Shown here: piece after piece, positions 47,206 through 58,767 of the stretch
Numbering within the stretch: the first letter of the stretch is position 1
Layout: each line of letters begins with the position of its first letter
Source: Lumbricus terrestris
Lineage: Eukaryota > Annelida > Clitellata > Crassiclitellata > Lumbricidae
Direction: 5' to 3'
Assembly (NCBI GenBank): GCA_949752735.1
Contig: OX457047.1
Span: 12,465,976-12,529,975 of the forward strand
DNA: 64,000 nt
The notes under the pieces: generated by a model
What the model was told of the DNA's origin: nothing
What the model saw: the letters and a program-made list of their open reading frames with translations, nothing else
Database searches by the model: none
Made by a program: the position numbers and the translations under genes

Positions 47206-48998
47206 GAGCTGATGTACAGAGACATTTAAGGAAAGACAAACAGAAACAACTGGATGAAATCTGTGCAAAGGCGGAGATAGAGAATAGGAGTGGAAACAGC
47301 AAATACCTATACAAGGCAGTAAAGACCATAACAAACAAGTTTCAGCCTAAACTACACTGCATACAGGCGGAAAACGGGGAATACATCACCGAAACAGAGG
47401 GCATTGCGGAGAGATGGAGACAGTACTGTGAAGATCTATACAACGATGAAGATGTGATGGAACACACAAGAAGATATGAAAGAGAACCTCCACCGCTGAG
47501 AACAGAAGTGGCTAGAGCAATAAGGCAAATCGCTAACGGCAAATCGGCGGGCCCGGATGGAGTGCCTGCAGAACTGTTCAAATATGGAGGAGAGGCGACG
47601 ATAGAAAGAATGCATCATATATGTACGGCACTATGGGAGGATGGGGAATGGCCAGACGATTGGGCAGACTCCATTTTTATTCCGATACCCAAAAAAGGAG
47701 ATGCCAGGAAATGCACGAACTACAGAACAATAACCTTGGTCGCTCATGCAAGTAAAATCATGCTGAGGATTATACTAGAAAGAATAAGGAATCAAACGGA
47801 GGTAGAGGTGGCGGATGAACAGGCGGGATTTCGGAGGGCCAGAGGAACAAGAGACCAGATTACGAACTTGAGAATCGTTATGCAAAAGGCACATGAACAT
47901 CAGCAGCCACTTTTCATGTGTTTCGTGGACTTTAGAAAAGCATTCGACTCCATAGCTCATGAAACACTGTGGACGACAATGATAGAAATGGGATTTCCAG
48001 GCCATATAATAGATCAGATAGCAAAACTCTACAACAAGCAAAGGGAAAAGGTTAAAGTGGCGGGAACGGTATCAGCAGAGTTTAGAGTCAAACGAGGGGT
48101 GAGACAAGGATGTGTACTGTCTCCGAGTTTGTTCAACATCCTGGCGGAGAGGGTGATGAGAGAGGCTCTAGAGGGGTACGAGGGTGGAGTGCACATAGGG
48201 GGAAGGTGGCTGACTAATCTGAGGTATGCAGACGACATAGTCCTATTAACAAGCTCGGAAAAGGAATTACAAACATTGGTGGAGAGATTAAATCGGGCGG
48301 GAAAGAAATATGGATTGCAGATTAATACGGACAAGACGAAGGTCATGACAACCACAGATGCATCATGTAAAGTTCAGATCAACCAAGAAGATTTAGAACA
48401 GGTAGACAATTACACGTATCTGGGTTCAAGGATTGAAAGAAATGGCGATTGTGGGTCGGAGATTAGAACAAGACTGGCAAAGGGGTATGCAGTAGCTACA
48501 GATCTACAGAAGATATGGAAAAGTCACGACATAGCAAATGAAACAAAGATAAAGCTTTGGAGGTCGTTGGTGTGGCCGGTGGCATTGTATGGTTGCGAAA
48601 GCTGGACATTGAGGAAGGAGGAGGAGAGGAGAATAGAAGCGTTCGAGATGAAATGTCTTAGATTGATCATGAGAATATCATGGATGGAAAAACGAACAAA
48701 CGAATGGGTGATGGAGGCCGCTGGTGTGAAGAGGAACATGCTAAGAACAGTTAAAGAAAGAAAAATGATATACTTCGGTCACATCATGAGAAAGGAGGGT
48801 ACATGCATAGAGAAAGAGATCATGCAGGGCACAATTCCTGGAGGTAGAGGAAGAGGAAGGCCAAGAACGAATTGGCTGGACAACATAAAGACATGGACGG
48901 GCTTGCAAATGGGAGAAATGCTAAGAATGACGGAGGACAGGAAGCATTGGAGGAACATCGTGCATGATGCGGCCGAACCTCGTACCGAGGATGGCTAG
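47202..48998 (+). CDS. RTE reverse transcriptase and C-terminal domain
   Basis: An intact 598-codon frame; the Met at 47202 is simply the first after the preceding frameshift. Motifs: IANGKSAGPDGVPAEL, FIPIPKKGDARKCTNYRTI, EQAGFRRARGTRDQI, FVDFRKAFDSIAHETLW (motif A), GVRQGCVLSPSLFNIL (motif B), YADD at 48225-48236 (motif C), GLQINTDKTKVM (D), TYLGSRI (E). The tail domain follows with LYGCESWTLRKEEERRIEAF, IYFGHIMRK and GRGRPRTNWLDNIK. Sequence pattern matches the RTE/BovB type. The RT itself appears functional. Confidence 0.9.
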   Translation: MRADVQRHLRKDKQKQLDEICAKAEIENRSGNSKYLYKAVKTITNKFQPKLHCIQAENGEYITETEGIAERWRQYCEDLYNDEDVMEHTRRYEREPPPLRTEVARAIRQIANGKSAGPDGVPAELFKYGGEATIERMHHICTALWEDGEWPDDWADSIFIPIPKKGDARKCTNYRTITLVAHASKIMLRIILERIRNQTEVEVADEQAGFRRARGTRDQITNLRIVMQKAHEHQQPLFMCFVDFRKAFDSIAHETLWTTMIEMGFPGHIIDQIAKLYNKQREKVKVAGTVSAEFRVKRGVRQGCVLSPSLFNILAERVMREALEGYEGGVHIGGRWLTNLRYADDIVLLTSSEKELQTLVERLNRAGKKYGLQINTDKTKVMTTTDASCKVQINQEDLEQVDNYTYLGSRIERNGDCGSEIRTRLAKGYAVATDLQKIWKSHDIANETKIKLWRSLVWPVALYGCESWTLRKEEERRIEAFEMKCLRLIMRISWMEKRTNEWVMEAAGVKRNMLRTVKERKMIYFGHIMRKEGTCIEKEIMQGTIPGGRGRGRPRTNWLDNIKTWTGLQMGEMLRMTEDRKHWRNIVHDAAEPRTEDG

Positions 48999-49016
48999 GA
49001 ACGGAACGGAACGGAT
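48978..49016 (+). other. 3'-terminal hairpin and GGAAC tail of the RTE element
   Basis: CCTCG (48978-48982), loop TAC, CGAGG (48986-48990), overlapping the last codons; then ATGGCTA and about four GGAAC units. The same hairpin with loop TGT precedes an AAGGC tail at 39380-39423. Confidence 0.65.
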
Positions 49017-51720
49017 CGAGTTGAGTGGAATACTGAAGAAGAGTGCGATAGAAATACCGTGTTGGCTATATCTTGCCGCCGGCGAGAAATTAACGATAAT
49101 CTGCCCGTAACAGCCGGGTAGAGGCTTGTCGCATAAGGGTGCAGCTCCCTTAATTTCTGTCTAGCATAGTAATTGAGGCCGTGTTCTGTCGAGTAGGATT
49201 ACTCGACCAACACACAACATTACAGTTACTGATCGAATTTGAGAGCGAAGTGTGCCTTTTTGACTCTTCGGCGTGAGGTCGGTGCAGCTCCCGCAGAGGC
49301 ATCGACTCCCGGTCCTAGTGTCGTTGAGTGCCATACTCGGTGGAATTTCATGTTACGGTGTTGAAAAGTGCATCAGATTGTGCGGCGCATACGATTTGCC
49401 CGTGAAAGTGTCAAGAAACCTGGTCTAGCCCGCCGCGTTTGGGAGCTAGAGCCAAATTAGTGAATTTGTCCGGTAATTCGCGGGAGTATCTATGACGCGA
49501 TTTAAGTAGCCATTTCCTTTGTTACAGTAAAGACCGGCCTAGTCCCCGGTCCGAACGAGTATCTTTGTCACCCGTGATCCGATCCTTTCAATCTTGGTGT
49601 CAGATTGTTCGCCTGGTCCGCGTGAGTGTGAATCTATCGAGAGCTAGTAGCTGTGGGCTTCCGGTATATCTGTAGAGGCTAGCGAAGTTTGGCTGCCGGC
49701 GCTACCGTGCTAGGGAGCGGCCGCCGGAAACAGTCATCCGGTCTCCGAGAAACTTCGTCAGTTTTGATCCGATCCTTTCAATCTTGGTGTCAGATTGTTC
49801 GTCTTGCCTGGTTACATCTGTGCCTAACGAGAGTTGGTAGCTGTGGGCTCTCGGTGAATCGGTAGAGGCTAGCAAAGCTCATCGCCGGCCTGCTACCGCG
49901 GTCGTATAACTTCGAGAGTTCTGGTCCGATCGTTACAAACTTGATGTCTAACTGTTTGTCCCGTCGAGGCAAGTATTTCGTCTGTTGAGAGTTAACGTGT
50001 GTGAGTGATAGTTTTGACGTTAGAAGCGCGCAAAGGTGCCCCGCATTTTACCCGCAACTTTCGTCCTCAGATTACGCGCCGGTCGTACGCGTGGTGCCGC
50101 GAAGACCGGCAACGAAAGTGTCAGCGTGAATAACTTTGTCACCTCTGGTCCGATTTACGTGAACTTAGTGTCAAACTGTTCGTATTGTTGAGAGGAATAA
50201 GTTACCTGTTGAGAGTTAACGAGTGTCAGTGACAGTTTCGACGGTAGAAGCTCGCGAAGGTCCTTCCTCGGTCTTTTCGCGTAGTCTTCTTTTGCCGATC
50301 GCACGTCTTTTTACCTTAGCGTACGTCAAAGCGGCGTCGCGTTAGCGAGCGACCGTCCCGTACAGGTCTGTGTTGGAGAAGCGGGGCTCCATACGCCCGC
50401 GATTGTATGAAATTGTAATCTTGGCTCTTTCGAATACCTTTACTTTCACCTATTGGTCCTTGCGTCGACCGGTAGCAGGGTCGTGAAGTGTTCGCTTAGC
50501 CGTGCCGGCTCATAATTGTACGTGTTGGTTGAAGTCCACGTTAGACCGGGCCATCCGCCGGTCGAGAGGCTGTAACTTTGTCAGTTTTGGTCCGATCTGT
50601 GAAAACTTGGTATCATATTGTTCAGCACGCCGAGTTCTATCTTGTGTACGTGAGAGTTGGTTACCTGTGTCGTGGGAAGGGCTTCGGAAGGCGATTCATA
50701 GGCCGTCGCCCGGTGTATTTCCCCGTGTTCTGTATCTTTGTCAGTTTTGGTCAGATCCGGTCGATCTTGGTGTCAATCGACTCAGCGCACCAATCGTACT
50801 GTGTCCGTAACGTCAGTTAGTGAATCACGTTGGTGGTTTGAACGGTGAAGGCTCGACAAGCTTTTCTTCGCTAATACTACGGTTTTCCCCGCCAGGTCGA
50901 GGAATTCGTAGTCGCAAAGTTTAGGTTTGAACTTAGCTGCCCTAACCGCTCCCCGTAGTTTACGCAGCGTGTCCCGGTTCCATAAGTCATAAGTTAATTT
51001 AGTTAAGGAATTGTGTATCCCTTAGCTAATTTTTAAGCCCCCTCGTCTGTAGACGGTAAACGCGAGTCAAAGGCGTTACAAGTCAGTGATCGTTGGCGCC
51101 TGTTGCGGCGAAGAGCAGACAAGTTCTGCGTACGGTAGTGCGCCTTTCTTTTCGGATAGCGCAGTGCGCAGAGAGAGAAGTACGTGAGCGCCTGGCAAGC
51201 GCCGTAGTCCTGGTTACGGTTAACTTCGCTGTTGCGCGAATTGTGTGATAGTTTCGCTTCCTAGCGAATTACGGGTGGTCTCCCTAAAGGCCTGGTACCA
51301 GAAAAGCATTAACGCGAATTTTGACTGTCTTGTCGCGGATACGAGATAATGGTTGTGTCACAGTATCGAGTAGGGTTAAATCCCCTAGAGTGGTCATGGC
51401 TTCGGTTCCTATGGCCGACTGGATGGCAGCGCCAGGTATTGTCTATTGGAAGTAACGGCGCGTCGGCAGCTCAATGCAACATGGTGAAATAGAGGCCCGA
51501 TCATTCGGAGAAGAGAGCGAAGGCGACGGCCGCGAAAGGGAGCTCTAAGCGAGGGACCTCTGCCCGAAGAGTGAACCCTGTTTCGAGGATTGGCCATCCT
51601 GGAATTCGGGACGTTACCCCCAAGGTGACCTCGGCGGGGGAGAGTCAGGATCCGACGCTTCGGAGCTGTATTCCCTGTTCCGGGCTTCTTAGCTGAGACA
51701 TTCTTCTCCGACGGCACAGA
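49017..51720. other. GC-rich non-coding block, unassigned
   Basis: No coding region longer than about 100 codons is convincing. The block holds six degenerate repeats (49558-50870). Toward 51480-51720 there is an acidic frame (GEESEGDGRE, DEERAGERF) with stops that could be a gag- or ORF1-like remnant, but I do not recognise it. The segment near 49471 resembles sequence near 31250 on the other strand. Confidence 0.45.
49558..50870 (+). repeat. Six dispersed-tandem repeats of a ~50-bp core
   Basis: Cores start near 49560, 49750, 49906, 50131, 50573 and 50736 and share TTTGTCAGTTTTGGTCCGAT, then after 6-8 bases AACTTGGTGTCA and ATTGTTC. Spacing varies (about 155-440 bp). Pairs of units also share downstream sequence (GAGAGTT..TAGCTGTGGGCT in the first two; CTGTTGAGAGTTAACG in the third and fourth). 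Confidence 0.75.
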
Positions 51721-51794
51721 TACGAGAAGAGGAAATGATCGGTGGGTCTGAGTATGAGTTAAGGCGCCGTGTTGACGAAGAGCGGGCCGGTGAG

Positions 51795-52300
51795 CGTTTC
51801 ATTATCAGTACATTTCTCTTCGCAGTCCTATCCATTGTACTTTGCAGATCCGCGTAAAAATTATCATGTTCTGCTTCTAATGCCATCGATGTTGGAGCAT
51901 ATACCTGTATAATAGTTGTGTTAACTTTTCCTCCATTAAATCTTACACTCAAAATTATATCGCTCACTGTATCATATCCCATTATAGCATTTGCGCTTGT
52001 TCTATCACACATGATTGCCACTCCATTTCTTCCTCTTTCTTTTTGTCCGGACATTATTACCCTATATCCATTCCAATTGAAGCGTCCCTGTCCTCTCCAC
52101 CTTGCCTCACCCAATCCCAAGATTGCTATGTCCAGTTTTTTCATCTCACCTTGTATCACATCCATCTTCCCGCTCTGCATACTTCGCACATTCCATGTGC
52201 CCACCTTTAACTTCTCTTTGCAGCTCAGGTTGAGTCTATTCCTGTCGATTTGATCCGCCTCTGTACTTCCCTTCGGTTTTAGTCCAGATGCTTCATTAGA
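51795..52300 (-). pseudogene. RTE-type APE endonuclease fragment
   Basis: On the - strand VGTWNVRSMQSGKMD, ILGLGEARWRGQGRF, IMSGQKERGRNGVAIM and IIQVYAPTS, ending at about 51795, just before the expected GDFN motif. It is a different RTE family from the 45.7-kb element. The open frame extends upstream to about 52300 without a clear start. Confidence 0.8.
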
Positions 52301-53282
52301 CCAGAGGGTCTTTGCCTCACCGTCTTGCTCTTCCCCAGTAGCTTTTAAGTTACGCTCCGATGATGATTTAATGAAAGCAAAAGATTATATGAGCAACAAA
52401 ATAGACAGTTATGACAATTTTAAGCTACAACCTCTGCATACAATGTATGCAGAAATGCGAAATCGTTAATAATAATAATATGGAATTTAAAACACCAATG
52501 ATAATATTTTCCCTAGGATTTCTACTGGACCAGGGACGATAAAACTCGGGGTCTTAATCTAGCCTATCTCACATACCTTCGTCAGGGCAATGTCATTATA
52601 TGGGCGAGCAAGGGGCGCAAACTCTTCGGAACGGGACAAGATGACACCTTCGGACGAACGCGCGGGTAACAGTCTCTTCCATAAGTCGAAGGGGTGGGCA
52701 GCCTCTTCCATCAGCGGGAGGGGGTGGACGGTCTCTTCTCAGACGAGGAGCGGTGGATGTGGGCAGACGCCGCCGACAGGCATGTTCTCCTCTGTCGACG
52801 GAGTAGAGTCGGAAGCAACTGTGGCAGAACATGGACGGCGAAGCAGACTGCTCTTGCCTCTCGCTCTTCCTCTTACGGCAGACTACCGGGCTCTCGTCTC
52901 TCTTCAACGGGATCTTCTCATGAGTGCCCAGAGGAAGCTAAGTGGTCCCTTATATACACGGAGGTGTCTACCGGGTCTGGAAACCATTATTTTCACGGTG
53001 GATGCACTTCGCTTCACCTCCGTGCAGAAACACAAGCGGTTTTATTCCTGTCGGTCCTTTCAAGCTGGGAGGTTCCCTATCCTATCCATACGCTCGAGCT
53101 GGGGCGAAGTAATTTATAATAGAACTATGCTGGTTTTGTTAGGCGGGATCTACCACATGCATCTCGGTGGGTATGAAAGGTGCTACATAAAATACATGAC
53201 AATAAAGACATGTACAGAAATAAAAGGGACGGGAAAGTATGACTCGTTACATAAATATTTCAATGCAACCAAAATATCATTG
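52301..53282. other. Unassigned
   Basis: A 241-codon frame (52590-53315) runs partly through a low-complexity segment (GGGGTGGGCAGCCTCTTCC-like repeats near 52690-52750) and into the next repeat. I recognise no domain and do not call a gene. A short TAA tract lies at about 52468-52480. Confidence 0.5.
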
Positions 53283-53625
53283 AGTTCCTGCATCAAGTGT
53301 TGTTCATTGCAGTAGGCCTACTTAAATTTGGTGGCAGTTGTGGTGCATGCTGTTTTAAGAAAAACATAAAACGACCATTTATTGTATAAATATCTTAATG
53401 AGAATGAAATATCCTTGAGTTCCTGCATCAAGTGTTGTTCATTACAGTAGGCCCACCCAATTATATTTTGTGACAGATGGGGAGCAGTTGGGGCACGTGC
53501 CCCATAATATTCTAAGCAAAATACAAAGCGACCTATGTGGTGTAAATGATTGTAATACAAATAAAAGATCTTTAGGTTTCTGCATCAAGTACTGTTCATT
53601 ACACTATTGAGATTTGGTGATAAAT
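53283..53625 (-). repeat. Three tandem repeats of a ~130-165-bp unit
   Basis: Units begin at CTGCATCAAGTGTTGTTCATT (near 53288, 53415) and CTGCATCAAGTACTG (near 53580). The inverted equivalents are at 59480-60480. Confidence 0.8.
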
Positions 53626-54117
53626 AGACAGAAATTAATGTTCCCTATCAGAATCGAGTACGTGTCATCACATTCACTAAAGGTGCCTGGGTTATTATCG
53701 CAACCACTGCAGCTATGATGCTCTGGCAACCGGACTCTGGCCTCTTTTGCACTACTGTTACGAATTACTTTTTTGTACCCCACTAAGTTGCAAATGCAAT
53801 ATCTCTTTGATTGTTGTCAAAACTCAGATATTGAAGGTACTGAAATGCAATGCTTTCTTTATAATATTATGGTTGCAAAACACTTGAATGCACTAATTGA
53901 CTACGTTTTTAAAAGTTAGTTGAAAAGTACATGTAGCTGCAGCTAAATCTCATTGCATACAAGCGCCTATGCAGGCCTACACCTACTAACTCGTCCAAGA
54001 AGCACGACAGTTTTACATGTAGGCGACACCTACCTTCATATCCTTTTCCCCAATGTCTTTTTCCCACTTCCATTGTTCAGCTTCTAGTCCGGGCAATCTA
54101 GATAAAAAATACCGTCA
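53626..54117. other. Unassigned, no gene seen
   Basis: AT-rich sequence with no recognised motif or repeat. Confidence 0.5.
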
Positions 54118-54762
54118 ACCTGGGCAAAATTGTAACCTAAGCTTTCTAAACGTTTTCCTGCTCAGAATTTGTTGCTGAATAACATATCCAAAATCCCCCA
54201 AAATCCGGCCATGGGGTCACTTCCAAAAATGGGGTTCAAAATATTATGCTTTTTCGTGCTTTTTTGCATTGAATATTGGGCTGCAGCCTGGTTAAAAATT
54301 GTTCACTTTGTGATGCAAGCATGAATTTTGGTACATTCTACGAACACGTCATAAGAAAAATATTTGGCTATAGGGCCATCGTAGATTTGACCCCCTGGCC
54401 CCAATGGCAGCCATTTTTCAAAATGGCCGACCGGTCTAAAAATTTTAAATTATCTCAGCTTCCAGTAAGCTTAGAATCGTCACCTTGGTGTCTAAACATA
54501 CATAGTTTGAGGCGGTGATTTCAGCAGAATCATTGCAGATGTTCCTCACGGCGCCAATGGCGGCCATTTTCCAAAATGGCCGACCAAAAATCGGATTTTT
54601 CAATATCTCAGCATCCAGTACACTTAGAATCGTCATCTTGGTGCCTAAACCTACATAGTTAGGGTCGAAGATTCCAACAGGGCCATTGCAAATGTTCCCC
54701 ATGGCTTCAATAGCGGCCATTTTTCAAAATGGCCGACCAAAATACGGATGTTTCAATATCTC
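54118..54762 (+). repeat. Left arm of a large inverted repeat, three internal ~155-bp units
   Basis: Starts CCTGGGCAAAATTGTAACC and includes three units with GGCCATTTTNCAAAATGGCC palindromes (near 54412, 54563 and 54715), each followed by ATCTCAGC and TTAGAATCGTCA-type blocks. It is the reverse complement of 56662-57160, which has two such units. Confidence 0.85.
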
Positions 54763-56661
54763 AGCTTATACGTCTGTTTCAATATCTCAGCTTCAAGTAC
54801 AGGTAGAATCGTCATGTTGGGTCTACCCAATCATTGTTAAAGGCAAGCATTCCAATGAAATTAAATAGAAACGTTTCTCTTCACAAGATTTTCAGCCAGG
54901 GGGCGTCAATGGTGCAGCAAGAAAGAAATTTCCTGCTTACTTGAAAAGCAGCTGTTATGGGATCATGGTGTGTCAAGTATAAATATAGTATAAATCAAGT
55001 TATTTATTACAACATACTATTTCTGAAACTTCTGATTGTGTTCATGTTCATTAGCAATAAAACAAGTTTTAAACTATATGCAATTCAAGATAATATTATT
55101 GATATTCTTGTAAAAGTGTGTCGTGACATATTTAAGTCCACATTTGGGAACCTTTATCCAGACAAAGTACTGACCACAGAATTATACAATATCATCCAAA
55201 TCATTCACGGTCACATGGGCCTCTACAGAGACCAGTGCGCTGTATTGAAGCTTTCGCACATTTGCTCTGTCCCCTACATCCCTTCTGACAGCCACATCTG
55301 ATCAGTTCACGACAGGCACGATCGATACGTCTCAGGAAGTGTTATCCACGTCACTTCTCAGCCGCCTTCGTTCGTTTTCAGCCACCCCCATTGACCAGGA
55401 CATCGTAGTTTAGGAGCAGCTATGAACATCTGTGCCAAAACGTGACCTGCTTGGTAGGCAGCTCTCTTTGTGTGTTCCACCAGAGCAGCTTGAGTTGGTG
55501 GAAGGCTATCCATAGGTCTGTCTGTGCGAACAGTTGCTTCCTTGCCTCGTTCACCTTCTCCTCACCACTAGCACAGTTTTAGGTCTATAGAAGAACCACA
55601 AAGCGCTCAATTACATCGAGCTGATAATAAAACAGCTGGCAGTTGATGCTAAGGTGCAGAAGGCTGGAGTGACGCTGCTGAATGTCTTTCAAAAGTACCA
55701 GACAGCCATTTTCAGTGGTCAGTGAAGGATGATACTGTGTCACATCCGCTGAATGCGTGTTGGAAGGGCATGGCTACGCAATTTTTTGGACCGAGGGTTG
55801 GGAGGTATCTGAAGCTTTTGCCTGAGGTAAAACCAACCAACAGTTCATCAATGCTCAGCTGAATTGATGCTATGGTAAACACCACACCAACACGTCTGAG
55901 TCGACTATGCGCGTCATCGTTTTACGATAATACTCTTTTGATTGACATCGGAGACATGCAGCAACATCCTTGTGGCAGTTTCCTCCTGAGTACACTGAGC
56001 AAGTCCAGTTACAGAGCACATCCTTGTGGCAAGTCCTTGTGGTTGTGATCCGTCTTCCTGTTTCTATTTCTAGTTTTGTTATCTACAGACTCAAGAAAGA
56101 AAACAACTCTGGCCTGTTTTAGTCATTCATCAGGAATTCTGGCCAGTTTCTGGATAGAGCACCGGAAGATTCGACGCGCCTTCGACTTCCCTAATCCCTC
56201 ACACTGCATGTGTAGGCCCTATGTCTTCAAGCTGCCATGTACATACTCATCCCATACAACATCTACTCGTGCTCTAGCACATGCTCTAGCTGTCCTGTGA
56301 TGTGGTGCAAGAAAATATGGAAGGCCTATTCTGAAAAGATGCATGCAGTGCCAGGCTTCAGCATGTTGACTATGACTGCTCCATCCAGTATACATGTAAG
56401 AGCATCAACAATTGGAAGACCTAGTCAATGGTCTGGTTGGATAATGGATACATCTGCCGTGGCATCATTTGTTGAAGTAGGAATCAGTTATTCTATGGCA
56501 ACTCACAATGTCGACTGACTTAGTTCCTAGCCGTTCCTTGACAAATGTTTCGAACTGCTCTTGTCCAGTTTCTTCGAGGTTGCACATGGTGTTTATCACT
56601 GCTCGATCGGCCAGATCTCGGGTAACCAGGACAAGTATATAGGTTATTGCTGTCAATGGCA
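54763..56661. other. 1.9-kb centre of the inverted repeat, unassigned
   Basis: Contains a 114-codon frame at 54957-55301 and shorter ones, none with a recognised domain. If the arms are terminal inverted repeats of a DNA transposon, this is its interior and encodes no visible transposase. Confidence 0.45.
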
Positions 56662-57160
56662 GAGATATAGAAACATCCGAATTTTGGTCGGCCATTTTGG
56701 AAAATGGCCGCTATTGAAGCCATGGGGAACATTTGCAATGGCTCTGTTGGAATTACCGCCCCAAACTATGTATGTTTAGACACCAAGGTGGCGATTCTAA
56801 GCTTACTGGAAGCTGAGATATTTAAAAATTTTTAAACCGGTCGGCCATTTTGAAAAATGGCTGCCATTGGGGCCAGGGGTCAAATCTACGATGGCCCTAT
56901 AGCCAAATCTTTTTCTTATGACGTGTTCGTAGAATGTACCAAAATTCATGCTTGCGTCACAAAGTGAACAATTTTTAACCAGGCTGCAGCCCGATATTCA
57001 ATGCAAAAAACACGAAAAAGCATAATATTTTGAACCCCATTTTTGGGGGTGACCCCATGGCCGGATTTTGGGGGATTTTGGATATGTTATTCAGCAACAA
57101 ATTCTGAACAGGAAAACGTTTAGAAAGCTTAGGTTACAATTTTACCCAGGTGAAACTGTA
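56662..57160 (-). repeat. Right arm of the large inverted repeat, two units
   Basis: Reverse complement of the left arm with one ~155-bp unit fewer. Ends GGTTACAATTTTACCCAGG, followed by TGAAACTGTAAATTG. The same end with the same flank recurs at 60525-60695. Confidence 0.85.
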
Positions 57161-57349
57161 AATTGCCTGGACTATTCTCAATGTGGTCAATCTAATCTCT
57201 CAATTAACCTTCTCTTCCTCAGCCACTCTAAAATAGAGTTAATTATTCTAGGCCTCTCTGGCCAAATCAAGAAAATATCCGACCTTGCAATACAACTGTC
57301 AACTGATTCTTTATCTCTTCCTTTACCTCTGATGCTTCCTGTCCGCAAT

Positions 57350-57354
<5 letters not shown>

Positions 57355-57380
<26 letters not shown>

Positions 57381-58104
57381 TATTCTTTAATGTATTAACT
57401 TCAAACGCACTCTGATTTACAAGCACATAAACCACGATGCATAAAAACAAATACAAGACAATTATGGCAGCCATCAACGGCGCCAACTAAGACACAACAT
57501 ACAAAACAAATAAAATTACAAAGCTGGCAGCCAGGAACGGCGCCCATCAAAAACTCTAGTCTACGATGTTACAGAAAGTCACTACGACAGACAGAGTCAT
57601 CTATGGGCAAAGACGACGCCCGAAAGCAAAATGGAGTCATCACCGACGAACTCCAATACGCATATATTATTATGAGTCCATCCGATAGTTTCTCGTCTGA
57701 TGTTGAGTGGTGGACCAAATTTATAGAGTTCTTCGCTAGATGTTGACAGTAGCTGCAGCGTCCCATCTCTCTTTCTTGTCCCATCCATTTATGCGGGAAC
57801 AGCAATCATTCGAAAGGTCGGGAGGTGTTGTGGCAACCTGGCATCCCTTGTGGGTTGTTCGCAATGGATCCGTCCAATGGCGATCATCGGTAGCGTGGTC
57901 TGGGCCAGACTTACGAAATGAATTTCCATCCAAAACATCCACGAATCGGAGTCGAAATAGTCAGTGGCGCAGTCACGACTTAAGAAGACATCTATAAATC
58001 CAGGTGCTTTCGAGCGACTATCGCTCAAGACACAGTAATCTGCCGTAGAAGCTGGGAGACCGGATCGGTCGACCAACATGGCTGAACGACCATAGAGTAT
58101 ATGT
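57355..58104 (-). mobile_element. ~750-bp insertion with GTAA/TTAC terminal repeat
   Basis: Begins with seven GTAA units (57355-57381) on the + strand, which would be a TTAC tail if the insert is on the - strand. It interrupts PVRNLC/VMFDSHL of the host RT. TTTGT-type short matches occur at both junctions. Two short blocks repeat (GGCAGCCATCAACGGCGCC and GGCAGCCAGGAACGGCGCC, about 60 bp apart). Product unknown; a 111-codon - strand frame is not recognised. Confidence 0.6.
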
Positions 58105-58295
58105 TTGTGTAATGTTTGATTCACACCTTTCCTTTTCTAGCTACATAATCTAACCCATGCGCACTTTCTTCATTCACATACGTGACCTCCGCCGCATCCG
58201 ACCGATGCTTGATTTAAAAACTGCTTCCGCCATTGCTACGTCCATCATCCACTCAAAGCTTGGTTACTGTAATTCCCTGCTCCTAAATCTTGAAT

Positions 58296-58767
58296 ATGTC
58301 CTGGGCATGACGTTAAACTGCATTCATCCTCTGCCACAGGGAACCAACAACGTCCCTGCGCCGGTCCTAAGTCCGGACAAAAGGAGGAAGGTTTGACAGA
58401 TGGGTGGCGATACGCTGGCAGTAAAGGACCAAGACGATTGAAATCCGCAAAAATCACGACATAAGTGACATAGCGACCCAAATTCTTCTAGGTGTCATGA
58501 TGTGGAGAAGACATGCACAATCCGATCAGGACAGACCGGTGGAGAGAGTCGGAGGAGAGAGCATGGGACACATACGGTCATTGACCCAGGTTGTCGTTCA
58601 TGCCTATCTTCCAATATTCTCTTCAATCAGACAAGGTGGTCTAGCAGCTTCAAAATGTTAATGGTATGGAGCAGACCTGCTGACCGGACCGGTTGAAGCT
58701 GGGCAACATGACGCGAGACAGACTCAGACAGAGAGTGGCATTGAGCCCAATGATATTCATGATGATG
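58296..58767 (+). mobile_element. 472-bp short retroposon with 11-bp TSD, copy 1
   Basis: AAATCTTGAAT flanks it perfectly (58285-58295 and 58768-58778). It interrupts the L2 RT between N-L-E and S-A-Q-L-N. It starts ATGTCCTGGGCATGACG and ends in ATG-rich sequence. No terminal inverted repeat is visible. The second copy is 63313-63779 on the other strand. Confidence 0.85.

Larger units (their letters stand above)
45752..49016 (+). mobile_element. RTE-superfamily non-LTR retrotransposon, nearly complete
   Basis: An APE endonuclease region in three frames (about 46130-47205) is followed by an RT frame of 598 codons, a 3'-terminal hairpin and a GGAAC pentamer tail. Upstream, a 123-codon frame at 45752-46123 overlaps the start of the endonuclease frame and may be an ORF1 remnant. 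It is the reference for the other RTE fragments at 0.8-2.0, 39.1-39.4, 51.8-52.3 and 60.7 kb. Confidence 0.85.

Noticed and set aside
52590..53315. 241-codon open frame
   Set aside because: Runs through low-complexity and tandem-repeat DNA and shows no family resemblance.
54957..55301. 114-codon open frame in the centre of the large inverted repeat
   Set aside because: No recognised motif; too short and AT-rich to support a transposase call.
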